Assembly: GCA_005884665.1 (NCBI GenBank) | Contig: VBAT01000018.1 | Location: 1 to 37,115, forward strand | Origin: Bacteroidota bacterium | GTDB lineage: Bacteria; Bacteroidota; Bacteroidia; Chitinophagales; Chitinophagaceae | DNA: 37,115 nucleotides | Direction of reading: 5' to 3' | In this document: positions 24,694-33,719 of the stretch, in pieces | Layout: every line of letters begins with the position of its first letter | Numbering within the stretch: the first letter of the stretch is position 1 | Made by a program: the position numbers and the translations under genes | The notes under the pieces: generated by a model | Databases searched by the model: none | The model's input: the letters and a program-made list of their open reading frames with translations, nothing else | Told to the model about the DNA's origin: nothing

Positions 24694-24969
24694 ATGCAAT
24701 ACATGATCGTCGAAAGGTTTTATCCCTCAAAAGTAAAAGCCATGTACCAGCGCTTTGCCGAGAAAGGCCGGATGATGCCGGATGGTGTAAGCTTTATCAA
24801 TAGTTGGATCAACGAGTCCATCACTGTCTGCTACCAGCTAATGGAAGCCGAATCGCTTGAGAAATTGCAGGCCTGGATAGATAACTGGAAAGAGTTTGCT
24901 GATTTTGAAGTCATCCCCGTCATTTCGTCTGCAGAAGCAAAGCAGAAGATTCTAGATGCTGGATCATAG
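24694..24969 (+). CDS. DUF3303 family protein
   Basis: 91 residues from ATG 24694. MQYMIVERFYPSKVKAMYQR, the GVSFINSWINESITVCYQLM core and the WIDNWKEFADFEVIPVISSA end are typical of DUF3303, small ferredoxin-like-fold proteins of unknown function. A longer TTG start (24673) adds seven residues with no conservation I can recognise; ATG 24703 is also possible. Single gene. Confidence 0.8.
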   Translation: MQYMIVERFYPSKVKAMYQRFAEKGRMMPDGVSFINSWINESITVCYQLMEAESLEKLQAWIDNWKEFADFEVIPVISSAEAKQKILDAGS

Positions 24970-25006
24970 ATACTGGATGCCGTCATTGCGAGCGAAGCGA
25001 AGAAAC
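24969..25006. repeat. Dispersed CATTGCGAGCGAAGCGAAG repeat
   Basis: GATACTGGATGCCGTCATTG continuing into CGAGCGAAGCGAAGAA just after the DUF3303 gene. A closely related copy lies in reverse orientation at 30899-30932: GGATGCCGTC, then A/C, then TTGCGAG are shared, and one copy has two extra bases. It is a familiar type of small intergenic repeat in bacteria. Confidence 0.7.
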
Positions 25007-25122
25007 AGGACGCTCGTCACCGCGAGCAGTGTGTAATTCCAAACAGCGGTTTTAACAAAAAAACTAATATTGCCAGCTATGGAAAACCCGCGGTAACGAT
25101 TCTAAGGCTCAAACCCACTACT

Positions 25123-25890
25123 ATGAGCCGGTTATTTTTTCTTTCAATGGTTTCCCTGTTTACCTGTTGCTATTCGGACAATAATAACAAATCCGCCTCG
25201 GCGGGTGAAAACTTCAATCAACCAGATTCCCTCAATATCGTAGCCGATATCGCTCCGCCACCGGGGTATAAACGCATGAACCTGGCTAAAACATCCTTTG
25301 GCGAATGGCTGAAGAATATCACCCTGAAAAAGGACAATCATGTATACCTGTACAATGGCACCCTCAAAAGAAATCAAAGCGCCCAGTTTGCCGTATTGGA
25401 CATCACTGTAGGCAATAAAGACTTGCAGCAATGTGCCGATGCATTGATGAGGTTGCGCGCCGAATATTTGTTTAGCCAAAAAAGATATTCGGAAATCAAC
25501 TTCAGGGATAATTCTAATAGGTCCTATAAATGGACGGGTGGTCCGGACAAGACAGGGCTCGACAAATATTTCGAAAAAGTTTTCAGCATGTGCGGTTCGG
25601 CTTCGCTGGAGAAACAATTAAAACCTGTAACCCTTGCAGACATGCAACCAGGAGATGTTTTTATCAGGGGTGGTTTTCCGGGACATGCGATGATTGTAAT
25701 AGATGTAGCGAAAAATGAAAAAGGCCAAAAGGTTTTTATGCTCGCGCAAAGTTATATGCCGGCCCAGGATATACACATTGTAAAAAATCCGGCAGATAGT
25801 AAGATCAGTCCATGGTACGAAGTGAACGACGAAACGGAGATATTGACCCCGGAATGGACATTTTTGGATAACCAGTTACGACGCTGGTAG
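25123..25890 (+). CDS. DUF4846 domain lipoprotein
   Basis: 255 residues. A hydrophobic leader with adjacent cysteines (LFFLSMVSLFTCCYS) suggests a lipid-anchored protein. The mature part has PPGYKRMNLAKTSFGEWLKN near the start and the DUF4846 core PGDVFIRGGFPGHAMIVIDV followed by VFMLAQSYMPAQDIHIVKNP. The His and Cys residues and the NlpC-like strand pattern hint at a papain-like fold, but that is speculation. Function unknown. It is convergent with the TonB-dependent receptor gene across a strong terminator. Confidence 0.87.
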   Translation: MSRLFFLSMVSLFTCCYSDNNNKSASAGENFNQPDSLNIVADIAPPPGYKRMNLAKTSFGEWLKNITLKKDNHVYLYNGTLKRNQSAQFAVLDITVGNKDLQQCADALMRLRAEYLFSQKRYSEINFRDNSNRSYKWTGGPDKTGLDKYFEKVFSMCGSASLEKQLKPVTLADMQPGDVFIRGGFPGHAMIVIDVAKNEKGQKVFMLAQSYMPAQDIHIVKNPADSKISPWYEVNDETEILTPEWTFLDNQLRRW

Positions 25891-25895
25891 CAAAA

Positions 25896-25930
25896 AAAAC
25901 GTCCTCGCGCATTTTGCGGGAGGACGTTTT
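25896..25930. terminator. Perfect bidirectional terminator between DUF4846 and receptor genes
   Basis: AAAACGTCCTC (25896-25906) and GAGGACGTTTT (25920-25930) form an 11-bp perfect stem, with an inner CGC/GCG extension. Both strands end in a T-run (eight on the - strand), so it serves both converging genes. Confidence 0.92.
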
Positions 25931-25946
25931 ATGAGTTCCTGGTTGA

Positions 25947-28900
25947 TTAGTTGAACAAATATCTTATTCCGAATTGCATGTAGTAAGTTGAGAATACACT
26001 TACGTTATCTCTGAATGTAGTAGTGATCGGGTTGTTCCTGTCTGTCTGCAGCCTGAAAGTTGGGACCACAGTTCCTCCCGGTACAATGCTGGCCTGGTTG
26101 GTCGGCACGAGAACCTGGCCGGAAGGTGCATTCAGCGATTTAACCTTGCTCCAATCGGCGTTAAGTAAGTTGCCGAAATTGAAGATATCGATGGAGAACT
26201 GGATAGAGTTGCGATTCTTGCCAATGTTAGTAAAGAGATCCTGCATGAATTTAACGTCTACCTGGTTGCGCCAGGGATATTTTGCACCGTTTCTTTCAGC
26301 ATATTGTCCTTTATGTTTTTTCAGATAAGGATCCTGGTCGATATACTGGAAGAAAAGATCGCTTTGTTGCTGAGCATTGTAAGTAACACCATTGGGATAA
26401 GCGAAGCTGCTGAATGTAATTTCAGAAGCATTTTTGGGAATATAGATCAGGTCGTTACCGGTAACACCGTCATTATTGAAATCACCGGCATATGAGTAAG
26501 AATATCTTCCACCTGAGGAGGATCCATCATAGAAAAGAGAAATCGTTGTAGCCAGGTGTTTGAAATATTCAAACCTGATATTGATTCCTGCTGTGATCCT
26601 GTCGGGCACTACGTAGTTGGCATAGCTCAACATGGGTGAGTTCGGGCTGGTAGATGTAGCGGTACCCTGCCACGCAGACAAAGGCTGGTCGCCATTGCCA
26701 TCAAAGAGGTTATTAGCAAATGATTTGGTATACGATGCGCTTACGCTTACGACCTTGCCAAAAGATTTGGAAAGCTGGGCCGACAATGACATATAGTATC
26801 CTTTTGTGCCATTCTTCATTTGAATTACATTGGCTGCATTGATTGAAGAAGGGCTGGTAGCTGTAGTACCATTCGGCACAAATACTACCGTTGTGATCTG
26901 GCCCGGAGTTGTTTTTACCGGGTTAACGAATTTTTGGTTAACTGCGCTGGGATAAAGAGAGCGATTATCCGGATATCCAGGGATACTCATAGTCGTCGGC
27001 GCCACCAGGTTCACGTTATTAAACAGGGAAGTCTTAAGATCCTTATTGTATATCGCTTCAACAGTAAGTACCCAATTTCCCGGAAGCTTGGTATCAATGC
27101 CCAGGCTGGTCTTCCAGGTCTGTGGGAATTTATAATTCGGTGTCAAAGCTTCAATCGTTGTGGGGATGATTGAACCCGGGACTGGCGTTGTCGAAGGTCT
27201 GTAAAATGCCGGGTCAGGATTGAAGGGGCCAGGTGTGTTAGCTGTACCATTTATTCCCAGGGTTGTTTGCAACATGCCGTTATCTCCTGACTGGCTAACG
27301 ATCCAAACAAATGGAACTTTACCGGTGAATATTCCGGTACCTCCGCGTATCTGCATGGAACGGTCTCCATAGAGGTCATAATTAAAGCCAATGCGTGGTG
27401 AAGCCATGATCGTGGTCTTTGGCAAAATACCTGTGTTGATCTTGGTGCCATTAATAAAGGTGGCATCCAGGATGAATGGATTCGTTTTGATCTCAGGCAC
27501 ATCCAGGTATTTGGGTTGATCAAGTCTTAATCCAAGAGTTAATTTAAATTTACGGCTAACAGCAATTTCATCCTGTGCATACACACCGAATTGCGCAAAT
27601 TTGAAGCTGGGGAATGCCTGTTGGAATCCAGGAAGCAATGAGAATGTCAGGGCATAGTTGAAAGGCTTGGCACCGTTGACAAAATCGGCCCAGCTGTTGA
27701 AAACATAATAGCTGGTTCCGAAACGCTGGAAACCATTGGTCGTTTTACTTATATCGGCCTGGATACCGCCGGTAACCACATGCTTGCCTTTGCTCCAGGT
27801 AAGGTTATCAATAATAGAGAACATTTTTACTTTTCTCAGGTTGCCATAGCTGAAAAGCTCATGACCAAAAGAAGTATAGGTGCTGGTACCACTTAATATA
27901 TCAACAAAAGGAAATACCGAGCTGTTTACAGAACGTGAATCATTCTGGTAAGTGTAGGTGCCTCTTAATACGTTGGAAAATCTCCTGCCGAATTTTGAAG
28001 TCAGTTCAACAGCCAGCGAATAGAAATTGGCGCCCTGGAAATAGTTTGAATTGGAAAACCACATAGAATTAACGTCATTCCGGTTTCCAGTTACTCCTGT
28101 TATGTTTGAACCAGACGTAGAAGTACTCGGCGGATTGGGTTCGCCACCTTCTACCTGGCTGTACCTTATTGAAAGGTGATGGCCCTGGGCAATGTTCCAG
28201 TCAATGCGGCCGAGGATCTTTGTGTGTTTGATCTCGGTAGAATAATTATCGAACGGTCCTGTTTCATATCCATACTCCGATCTCAGGTAATTGCTGATAA
28301 GCGTGAGGCTGTCGGCAGTAGGCCTCGCCACATTGGGGTTACTGGGTGAAAAAGGAGCAGATGTTGTAGCCGCAGTACGGGTTTGAACGAACTTAGGCTG
28401 GTTATCTGTTTCGTAGTTGAAAAAGAAGAATACTTTATTCTTTATGATTGGTCCACCGATGCGAATACCCCATTGTTTAAACTTGAATGGGCTCGGCGTA
28501 AAGGTCACTTTACCAACTTTATCGCCCTGCTGTTTTTCACTTCTCCAGTACTGATAAAGGGAACCCTGGAAAGTGTTTGTCCCGGAACGGGTAACGGCGT
28601 TGATGCCACTTCCGATAAATCCTGACTGGCGGATATCGAAGGGAGAGATACTGACTGAGATCTCGTCAATAGCGTCAAGTGAAATAGGAGAGCCGCCAGC
28701 TGGCAGGTTTCCACCGATACCAAAGCTGTTATTGAAATCTGATCCGTCAATGGTAAAATTATTCTGGCGATAGTTTCCACCTGCAATTGAACCACTACTG
28801 GAAGAAGAAGCCTGTGGAGTAAGACGGGTAAGATCGTTTACACTCCGCGTAATGCTGGGCAATCTTTCGATCTGGGAGCGGTTCAGGTTTGTGGTAGCTC

Positions 28901-29306
28901 CCGTCCTTGTGGAGTTAAAGATCGGGTTTCTCCGGCCGGTTGCGCTAAGCACTACCGTTTCGAGCGTCGCGCCGGGTTTCGGCATAGCAATATTCAACAG
29001 GTAGGGTTCGGCCAGCTTCAAAAACACATCTGAAAACTTTTGAGTCTCGAATCCCACATAGGAGACCTCGATGGAGTAAGGACCGCCGGAGCGCATATCC
29101 TGGATATTGAAATTTCCATTCGTGCGTGAAACGGTTGCATACTTTGTACCCGTAGGCTGATGAATTGCTGTGATAGTTGCCCCGACCAACGGCTGGTTGT
29201 TGTTATCATTCACTGTACCGGTTATGCTACTGGTAGTGATCTGGGCGAATAAGGAAGGACCCGCCACAAAAAAGCAGGTCAAAAGGACGAGTAGTCTCTT
29301 AAGCAT
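25947..29306 (-). CDS. Oar-like TonB-dependent outer membrane receptor
   Basis: 1119 residues. A signal peptide (MLKRLLVLLTCFFVAGPSLF, cleavage near AQ) is followed by a CarboxypepD_reg-like domain (~27-110, GTVNDNNNQPLVGATITAIH), a plug domain (~115-235 with RSVNDLTRLTPQAS and NFTIDGSDFNNSFG), and a long beta-barrel ending in the aromatic terminus FGIRYLFN. The Oar-type plug signature (ITRSVNDLTRLTP, later INAVTRSGTNTF) distinguishes it from SusC receptors, and no SusD partner is nearby. Oar receptors import or export unknown ligands using TonB energy. It stands alone, with a promoter-like TTTG-N18-TAATTTTG upstream and a strong terminator downstream. Confidence 0.93.
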   Translation of the reverse strand: MLKRLLVLLTCFFVAGPSLFAQITTSSITGTVNDNNNQPLVGATITAIHQPTGTKYATVSRTNGNFNIQDMRSGGPYSIEVSYVGFETQKFSDVFLKLAEPYLLNIAMPKPGATLETVVLSATGRRNPIFNSTRTGATTNLNRSQIERLPSITRSVNDLTRLTPQASSSSSGSIAGGNYRQNNFTIDGSDFNNSFGIGGNLPAGGSPISLDAIDEISVSISPFDIRQSGFIGSGINAVTRSGTNTFQGSLYQYWRSEKQQGDKVGKVTFTPSPFKFKQWGIRIGGPIIKNKVFFFFNYETDNQPKFVQTRTAATTSAPFSPSNPNVARPTADSLTLISNYLRSEYGYETGPFDNYSTEIKHTKILGRIDWNIAQGHHLSIRYSQVEGGEPNPPSTSTSGSNITGVTGNRNDVNSMWFSNSNYFQGANFYSLAVELTSKFGRRFSNVLRGTYTYQNDSRSVNSSVFPFVDILSGTSTYTSFGHELFSYGNLRKVKMFSIIDNLTWSKGKHVVTGGIQADISKTTNGFQRFGTSYYVFNSWADFVNGAKPFNYALTFSLLPGFQQAFPSFKFAQFGVYAQDEIAVSRKFKLTLGLRLDQPKYLDVPEIKTNPFILDATFINGTKINTGILPKTTIMASPRIGFNYDLYGDRSMQIRGGTGIFTGKVPFVWIVSQSGDNGMLQTTLGINGTANTPGPFNPDPAFYRPSTTPVPGSIIPTTIEALTPNYKFPQTWKTSLGIDTKLPGNWVLTVEAIYNKDLKTSLFNNVNLVAPTTMSIPGYPDNRSLYPSAVNQKFVNPVKTTPGQITTVVFVPNGTTATSPSSINAANVIQMKNGTKGYYMSLSAQLSKSFGKVVSVSASYTKSFANNLFDGNGDQPLSAWQGTATSTSPNSPMLSYANYVVPDRITAGINIRFEYFKHLATTISLFYDGSSSGGRYSYSYAGDFNNDGVTGNDLIYIPKNASEITFSSFAYPNGVTYNAQQQSDLFFQYIDQDPYLKKHKGQYAERNGAKYPWRNQVDVKFMQDLFTNIGKNRNSIQFSIDIFNFGNLLNADWSKVKSLNAPSGQVLVPTNQASIVPGGTVVPTFRLQTDRNNPITTTFRDNVSVFSTYYMQFGIRYLFN

Positions 29307-29350
29307 ATTAGTTTAGTTTTCAGTATTAGCTGCAAAGAAAAGGAATATTC

Positions 29351-29380
29351 CAAAATTAAATATAGACAAATATTAACAAA
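29351..29380 (-). promoter_or_regulatory. Candidate Bacteroidota promoter of the receptor gene
   Basis: On the - strand TTTG (29380-29377), 18 bp, then TAATTTTG (29358-29351). This matches the TTTG...TAnnTTTG -33/-7 arrangement, 44 bp before the ATG at 29306. The 18-bp spacing is the same as in the ArsR-type promoter at 35005-35034. Confidence 0.6.
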
Positions 29381-29472
29381 TCGTGACCCTAAGATTAAGC
29401 TCTTAAAAAGACAAATCGCTCTCCTGATTGGCTGCGTTGCCAGGCAACCTTTATAAGGAATTATTTGTTTCT

Positions 29473-29480
29473 ATCTTTGT
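29473..29480 (+). promoter_or_regulatory. Candidate -7 element of ribBA (TATCTTTG)
   Basis: TATCTTTG matches TAnnTTTG, 15 bp before the ribBA ATG. There is no good -33 element. No FMN riboswitch-like conserved core was seen in the 189-bp divergent gap. Confidence 0.4.
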
Positions 29481-29495
29481 ATAAATCTGCATAAT

Positions 29496-30698
29496 ATGTT
29501 CGACTCAATTGATGACGCGATAAGTGATATTCGTGAGGGTAAACTAGTAATAGTAGTTGATGACGAAGACCGCGAAAATGAAGGAGATTTTATTACCGCT
29601 GCCGCTAATATAACGCCGGATGTAATCAATTTTATGACCAAACATGGCCGGGGGCTCATCTGTGCTCCTTTGCCTGAAGAACGCTGTGATGAATTGGCCC
29701 TTGAATTAATGGTAAACAATAATACGGCACTTCATGAAACGGCCTTTACAGTGTCAGTAGACCTGCTGGGTCATGGATGTACTACCGGTATTTCTGCCCA
29801 TGATCGTGCAAAAACAGTGCATGCACTGATCAACCCCCAGACCACACCCTCTGACCTGGGGAGGCCGGGGCATATTTTCCCTTTACGTGCCAAGAAAGGT
29901 GGCGTATTAAGAAGGGCAGGACATACCGAAGCTGCAGTTGACCTCGCGAGGCTTTCAGGTTTCGATGCGCCATACGGAGCCGTGCTGGTGGAAATCATGA
30001 ACGATGACGGTACTATGGCCAGGCTACCCGAACTCCTGGAAGTGGCAAAGAAGTTTGACTTTAAAATCATCTCGATAAAGGACCTGATAGAGTACAGGCT
30101 TAAAAAAGATTCGCTGATCGAAGAGATAGTCAGGGTGGATATGCCCACCAAATATGGAGATTTCAAGTTGGTGGCCTTCCGTGAAAAAAATTCCAGTAAC
30201 GAGCACCTGGCATTATTAAAAGGAGAATGGAAAAAAGATGAGCCGGTATTGGTAAGGGTTCATTCATCCTGTTTTACAGGTGATATCCTGGGATCGCTTC
30301 GGTGTGATTGCGGCGACCAGCTTCACCGGGCAATGGAAATGGTGGAAAAAGAAGGCAAAGGAGCCATTTTGTACATGAACCAGGAAGGCAGGGGCATCGG
30401 TTTGCTCAATAAATTAAAAGCTTACCGCTTGCAGGAGCAAGGAATGGACACGGTACAGGCCAATCTTCATCTCGGTTTCCAGACCGATCAACGCGATTAC
30501 GGAGTAGGAGCCCAGATCCTGCGTAGCCTGAATATCACCAAGCTTCGCCTGATGAGCAATAATCCCAAGAAAAGAGTGGGACTGATCGGTTACGGACTGG
30601 AAATTGTCGAGAATATCCCGATCATTATTCAATCAAATCCTCACAACGAAAAATACCTAAAGACTAAAAGAGACAAGCTGGGACATGAATGGGAATGA
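29496..30698 (+). CDS. ribBA: Bifunctional 3,4-dihydroxy-2-butanone-4-phosphate synthase / GTP cyclohydrolase II
   Basis: 400 residues. It provides both precursors of riboflavin synthesis. Residues ~1-200 are the RibB domain: [17 protein letters not shown] and [20 protein letters not shown] are the metal and substrate sites. Residues ~205-400 are the RibA domain: the zinc-binding [20 protein letters not shown] and [20 protein letters not shown], followed by the GTP-cyclohydrolase end. Both halves look complete. The start ATG has a -7 element nearby; divergent from the receptor gene. Other rib genes are not in the window. Confidence 0.95.
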   Translation: MFDSIDDAISDIREGKLVIVVDDEDRENEGDFITAAANITPDVINFMTKHGRGLICAPLPEERCDELALELMVNNNTALHETAFTVSVDLLGHGCTTGISAHDRAKTVHALINPQTTPSDLGRPGHIFPLRAKKGGVLRRAGHTEAAVDLARLSGFDAPYGAVLVEIMNDDGTMARLPELLEVAKKFDFKIISIKDLIEYRLKKDSLIEEIVRVDMPTKYGDFKLVAFREKNSSNEHLALLKGEWKKDEPVLVRVHSSCFTGDILGSLRCDCGDQLHRAMEMVEKEGKGAILYMNQEGRGIGLLNKLKAYRLQEQGMDTVQANLHLGFQTDQRDYGVGAQILRSLNITKLRLMSNNPKKRVGLIGYGLEIVENIPIIIQSNPHNEKYLKTKRDKLGHEWE

Positions 30699-31007
30699 GC
30701 CTCACCCTTCCGTCCCTCTCCAAAAGAGAGGGAAACTACATCCAGCTTCTACTTAATCCCGTTTATAATTCAGCTGACTTATTGTTATCTACACTGTTCA
30801 CCCCTACCGGCAGGCAGGCGGGCTTCGGTCCTTCTCCTTGCTTCTCCGCCGGCTGGCGGATCCCAATGACGACATCCAGCATCCAGTAACCAGTAACCGG
30901 TTGCTTCGCTTCTCGCAAGGACGGCATCCAGCATCCAGAAATTTGGTACCATAATGGTATTACTGTTCCTGTTACTACCAGGTTTTGTTTGTATTTAAAT
31001 CATCATT
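30699..31007. repeat. Mosaic of dispersed intergenic repeats
   Basis: No gene is seen in these 309 bp. In order: hairpin CCCTCTC/GAGAGGG (30714-30732); TACCGGCAGGCAGGC (30805-30819, also at 2461-2475); hairpin TCCGCC-GGCT-GGCGGA (30845-30860); CCAGTAA tandem (about 30885-30898); a reverse CATTGCGAG-type copy (30899-30932, partner at 24969-25006); and TACCAT-A-ATGGTA (30947-30959). None has a T-run that would make it a clear terminator of ribBA. Confidence 0.7.
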
Positions 31008-32711
31008 ATGAGATACCTGATCGCAGCCTTTGATTATGACGGAACAATTGCGCATCACGGCGGTGTCAGCGAAAAAGTGATTGACGCGTTAGAGCGCCTG
31101 AAAGCATCGAAACGAAAAATAATACTGGTGACGGGCAGGGAACTGGATGAACTTAAAACTGTATTTCCCGCCCATAAAGTGTTTGACCGCATTGTCGCAG
31201 AAAACGGCGCCCTGATCTATAACCCTTCAACGCTGGAAGAACGTTTGTTGGGAGAAGTTCCACCGCAATCATTTATCGAGGACCTGAAAAAAAATAATGT
31301 TGCGCCTTTATCAGTAGGAAGGGTGATCGTAGCTACCTGGGAACCTCACCAGCACACGGTGCTTGAAGCGATCAAAAGATCAGGAATAGAACGGCAGGTC
31401 ATCTTCAACAAGGGTGCGGTAATGATCCTTCCTGCAGGTATCAACAAAGCAAAAGGTCTTGACGCCGTATTGAAGGAATTGAACTTTTGCCTTCACAATG
31501 TGGTTGCAGCCGGGGATGCTGAAAACGACAGTGCGATGTTGCAGGCAGCCGAGTGTGCCGTTGCTGTGCAAAACGCTTTGCCTGCCTTAAAAGAAGCGGC
31601 AGACTGGGTAACCGACAAGGATCATGGAGATGGGATCATTGAGTTGATCGATCAATTATTGAAAGATGATCTCGAAAGCCTGGATCCAAAACTCAGAAGG
31701 CATCATTTGGTGCTTGGTAAAACATTTGAGGGACAGGAATATTCCATACAACCTCATCGTGGGGGTGTTTTACTCGCAGGCACTTCGGGTGGCGGCAAAT
31801 CAACTCTTACTACTTTTTTTATGGAGAGCCTGGCGGAAAAGAAGTACCAGTTTTGCCTGGTGGACCCCGAAGGCGACTATGACGAATTTAAAGGTGCGAT
31901 TACGATCGGGGACGCAGAACATTTGCCGGTAATTGAAGAGATCATTGAGTTGTTGAAAAATCCACTGCAGAATGTAGTGATCAACACGCTGGCGATTCCC
32001 ATGCACGACCGGCCGCAATTTTTCAATAAATTGATGGAAGCGATGGTCGGGTTACGCAAGACCCTGGGACATCCTCATTGGTTTATATTCGATGAAGCTC
32101 ATCACCTGATGCCTGCGGAAGTTGAAAATTCGTTTTTCAATATCCCCAAAGACCTGAACAATTTCATACTGGTTACCACTGAGCCAGACCTGATCAATCC
32201 CTCTGTCATGGATCAAATCAACCTGGTCGTTGCAATCGGGGATGATCCGGTCTCTACGCTGAGAAAATATGCGGAAGCCAAAAAGATATTATTCGACAGC
32301 ACGGCGGTCAGGCTACTCGAAAAAGGGGAAGCCTGGATATGGGAAAGCGATCGGGGAAAGCCATTCCCGGTGCGATGCGAGAGACCACAGCAGTTGTTGA
32401 AAAGGCACAAGAAAAAATATGCTGCCGGCGATATGCAGGAAAACAGTTTTTATTTTACAGGTCCTTCCCAAAAGCTGAAATTAAAAGCCAATAATCTCAT
32501 GATGTTTATGCAAATGGCCGAAGGTATTGATGACGACACGTGGACATACCACCTGGGAAGAAAAGATTATTCAAACTGGTTCAGGAGCTCTTTGCATGAT
32601 GATGAGCTGGCTGATTTCACTGAAAAAATAGAAAATGGTCAGACCGATCCTGCGGCTTCAAAGGAATCGATCCTGAATTTGATAAAAGAACGATATACCG
32701 CGCCGGCCTGA
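31008..32711 (+). CDS. HAD-IIB phosphatase fused to a HerA/VirB4-like P-loop ATPase
   Basis: 567 residues. Residues 1-~215 are a HAD-IIB (Cof-like) hydrolase: nucleophile motif FDYDGT (D9, D11), LVTGRE, and the acidic motif AAGDAENDSAM. Residues ~230-470 are a P-loop ATPase with Walker A GTSGGGKST (258-266) and Walker B WFIFDEAHH (358-366), close to DUF87/HerA-type motors. A short C-terminal module (~503-540, DTWTYHLGRKDYSNWFRSSL then DDELADFTEKI) follows. The ATPase region reads LVDPEGDYDEFKGAI, with the DPEGDY motif usual in HerA-like proteins. It has no signal or membrane helix, so it is cytosolic. Architecture is clear; function of the fusion is not known to me. Confidence 0.86.
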   Translation: MRYLIAAFDYDGTIAHHGGVSEKVIDALERLKASKRKIILVTGRELDELKTVFPAHKVFDRIVAENGALIYNPSTLEERLLGEVPPQSFIEDLKKNNVAPLSVGRVIVATWEPHQHTVLEAIKRSGIERQVIFNKGAVMILPAGINKAKGLDAVLKELNFCLHNVVAAGDAENDSAMLQAAECAVAVQNALPALKEAADWVTDKDHGDGIIELIDQLLKDDLESLDPKLRRHHLVLGKTFEGQEYSIQPHRGGVLLAGTSGGGKSTLTTFFMESLAEKKYQFCLVDPEGDYDEFKGAITIGDAEHLPVIEEIIELLKNPLQNVVINTLAIPMHDRPQFFNKLMEAMVGLRKTLGHPHWFIFDEAHHLMPAEVENSFFNIPKDLNNFILVTTEPDLINPSVMDQINLVVAIGDDPVSTLRKYAEAKKILFDSTAVRLLEKGEAWIWESDRGKPFPVRCERPQQLLKRHKKKYAAGDMQENSFYFTGPSQKLKLKANNLMMFMQMAEGIDDDTWTYHLGRKDYSNWFRSSLHDDELADFTEKIENGQTDPAASKESILNLIKERYTAPA

Positions 32712-32767
32712 ATTTGATATTGGAATGATTGTCGGGAAATTTATGAGATTCCGCCTAGTGTAGCATT

Positions 32768-33652
32768 TTATGATACTTTCTCTGGCTTTTTGTGAGGAAC
32801 GCCTTTGCCAGTTGCGACGTATTTCCTCAGGCTGTCGAAAACTTCATTCCATCTCGCTTCGCAAATTTCGTAGCATTCAAGGACGGGTGTCAACCCACGA
32901 TGAGTAAAAGACAGGATTGTATCGTCACCCTCCTGTGAAATTTCCCAAACTGGTCTTGTTCCCCGCCATTCACCCTTGTTCACAAGTTTCGAAGAATTTA
33001 TAAATGCGTCGAGGCAATACCAGGCTATTTTTCTGTCCGGCACAATATCTTCGATTTTAAATCTTTTGAATGTTTCTCCGAAACGAACGGTGAACACATC
33101 CCCGAAATTTTCTGCGTTTCCTTCGAAATCCTCGGTCCACCATTCATTAATCTTCTTCGTGAGACAGTCAAACAGTTTTGTGGGTGAAGAACTAAAAATT
33201 ATTGTTGCCTTAAAGTCGGCCTTGCCCGGATCTACATAATCATTTAATGCGATAGTGACAATGTAAGTCCATCCTTCCTGGAAATTTTCCCGGGCGAAAT
33301 CATTGTGTGCGGTTAACGGGAAGGACTCAAGGCCCTCATGAGTCAACCTCAACCTGGTTTTGCCTCCTTCATCAAACAGCTCAAAAGTTACATAGGAATC
33401 TCCCTCGTATCCCTCATACCGCCAGCTATGCCGGAGTTTTTTATTTTTGATTACTTCAGTGATCTTACAGATATGTAAAAAATTTTCTCCCGTTTTTCCC
33501 TGCCCGTTAAACCGGAACTCGAACCCTGGTTCCGCCTTGAATTCAGCGATATCAAAATACCATTTCTTCATTTCATTTTTGTCGGTAATGGCGTTCCACA
33601 CCTTTTCAACGGGTGCATTGTATGTTTTTTCAACTGTAACAGGTGTCACCAT
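32768..33652 (-). CDS. Tandem SRPBCC (AHSA1-type) domain protein
   Basis: 294 residues with two START/SRPBCC-like domains. The first is at ~1-140: VEKTYNAPVEKVWNAITDKN, KKWYFDIAEFKAEPGFEFRF and EGWTYIVTIALNDYV. The second, at ~145-285, has FKATIIFSSSPTKLFDCLTK, EWRGTRPVWEISQEGDDTIL and ARWNEVFDSLRKYVAT. SRPBCC folds bind hydrophobic ligands or partner proteins. The two-domain form is about twice the usual size. It is the last gene of the cluster transcribed from the right; its ligand is unknown. Confidence 0.87.
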   Translation of the reverse strand: MVTPVTVEKTYNAPVEKVWNAITDKNEMKKWYFDIAEFKAEPGFEFRFNGQGKTGENFLHICKITEVIKNKKLRHSWRYEGYEGDSYVTFELFDEGGKTRLRLTHEGLESFPLTAHNDFARENFQEGWTYIVTIALNDYVDPGKADFKATIIFSSSPTKLFDCLTKKINEWWTEDFEGNAENFGDVFTVRFGETFKRFKIEDIVPDRKIAWYCLDAFINSSKLVNKGEWRGTRPVWEISQEGDDTILSFTHRGLTPVLECYEICEARWNEVFDSLRKYVATGKGVPHKKPEKVS

Positions 33653-33719
33653 GTGATTTGAGTTTTAAGGTAAAATGGCGATATTTCTTAGTTTGGGATT
33701 GCTTTGTAACCTGGAATGA

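Noticed and set aside
29307..29495. FMN riboswitch upstream of ribBA
   Set aside because: The conserved GC-rich RFN core is not visible in the gap; only a -7 element is seen.
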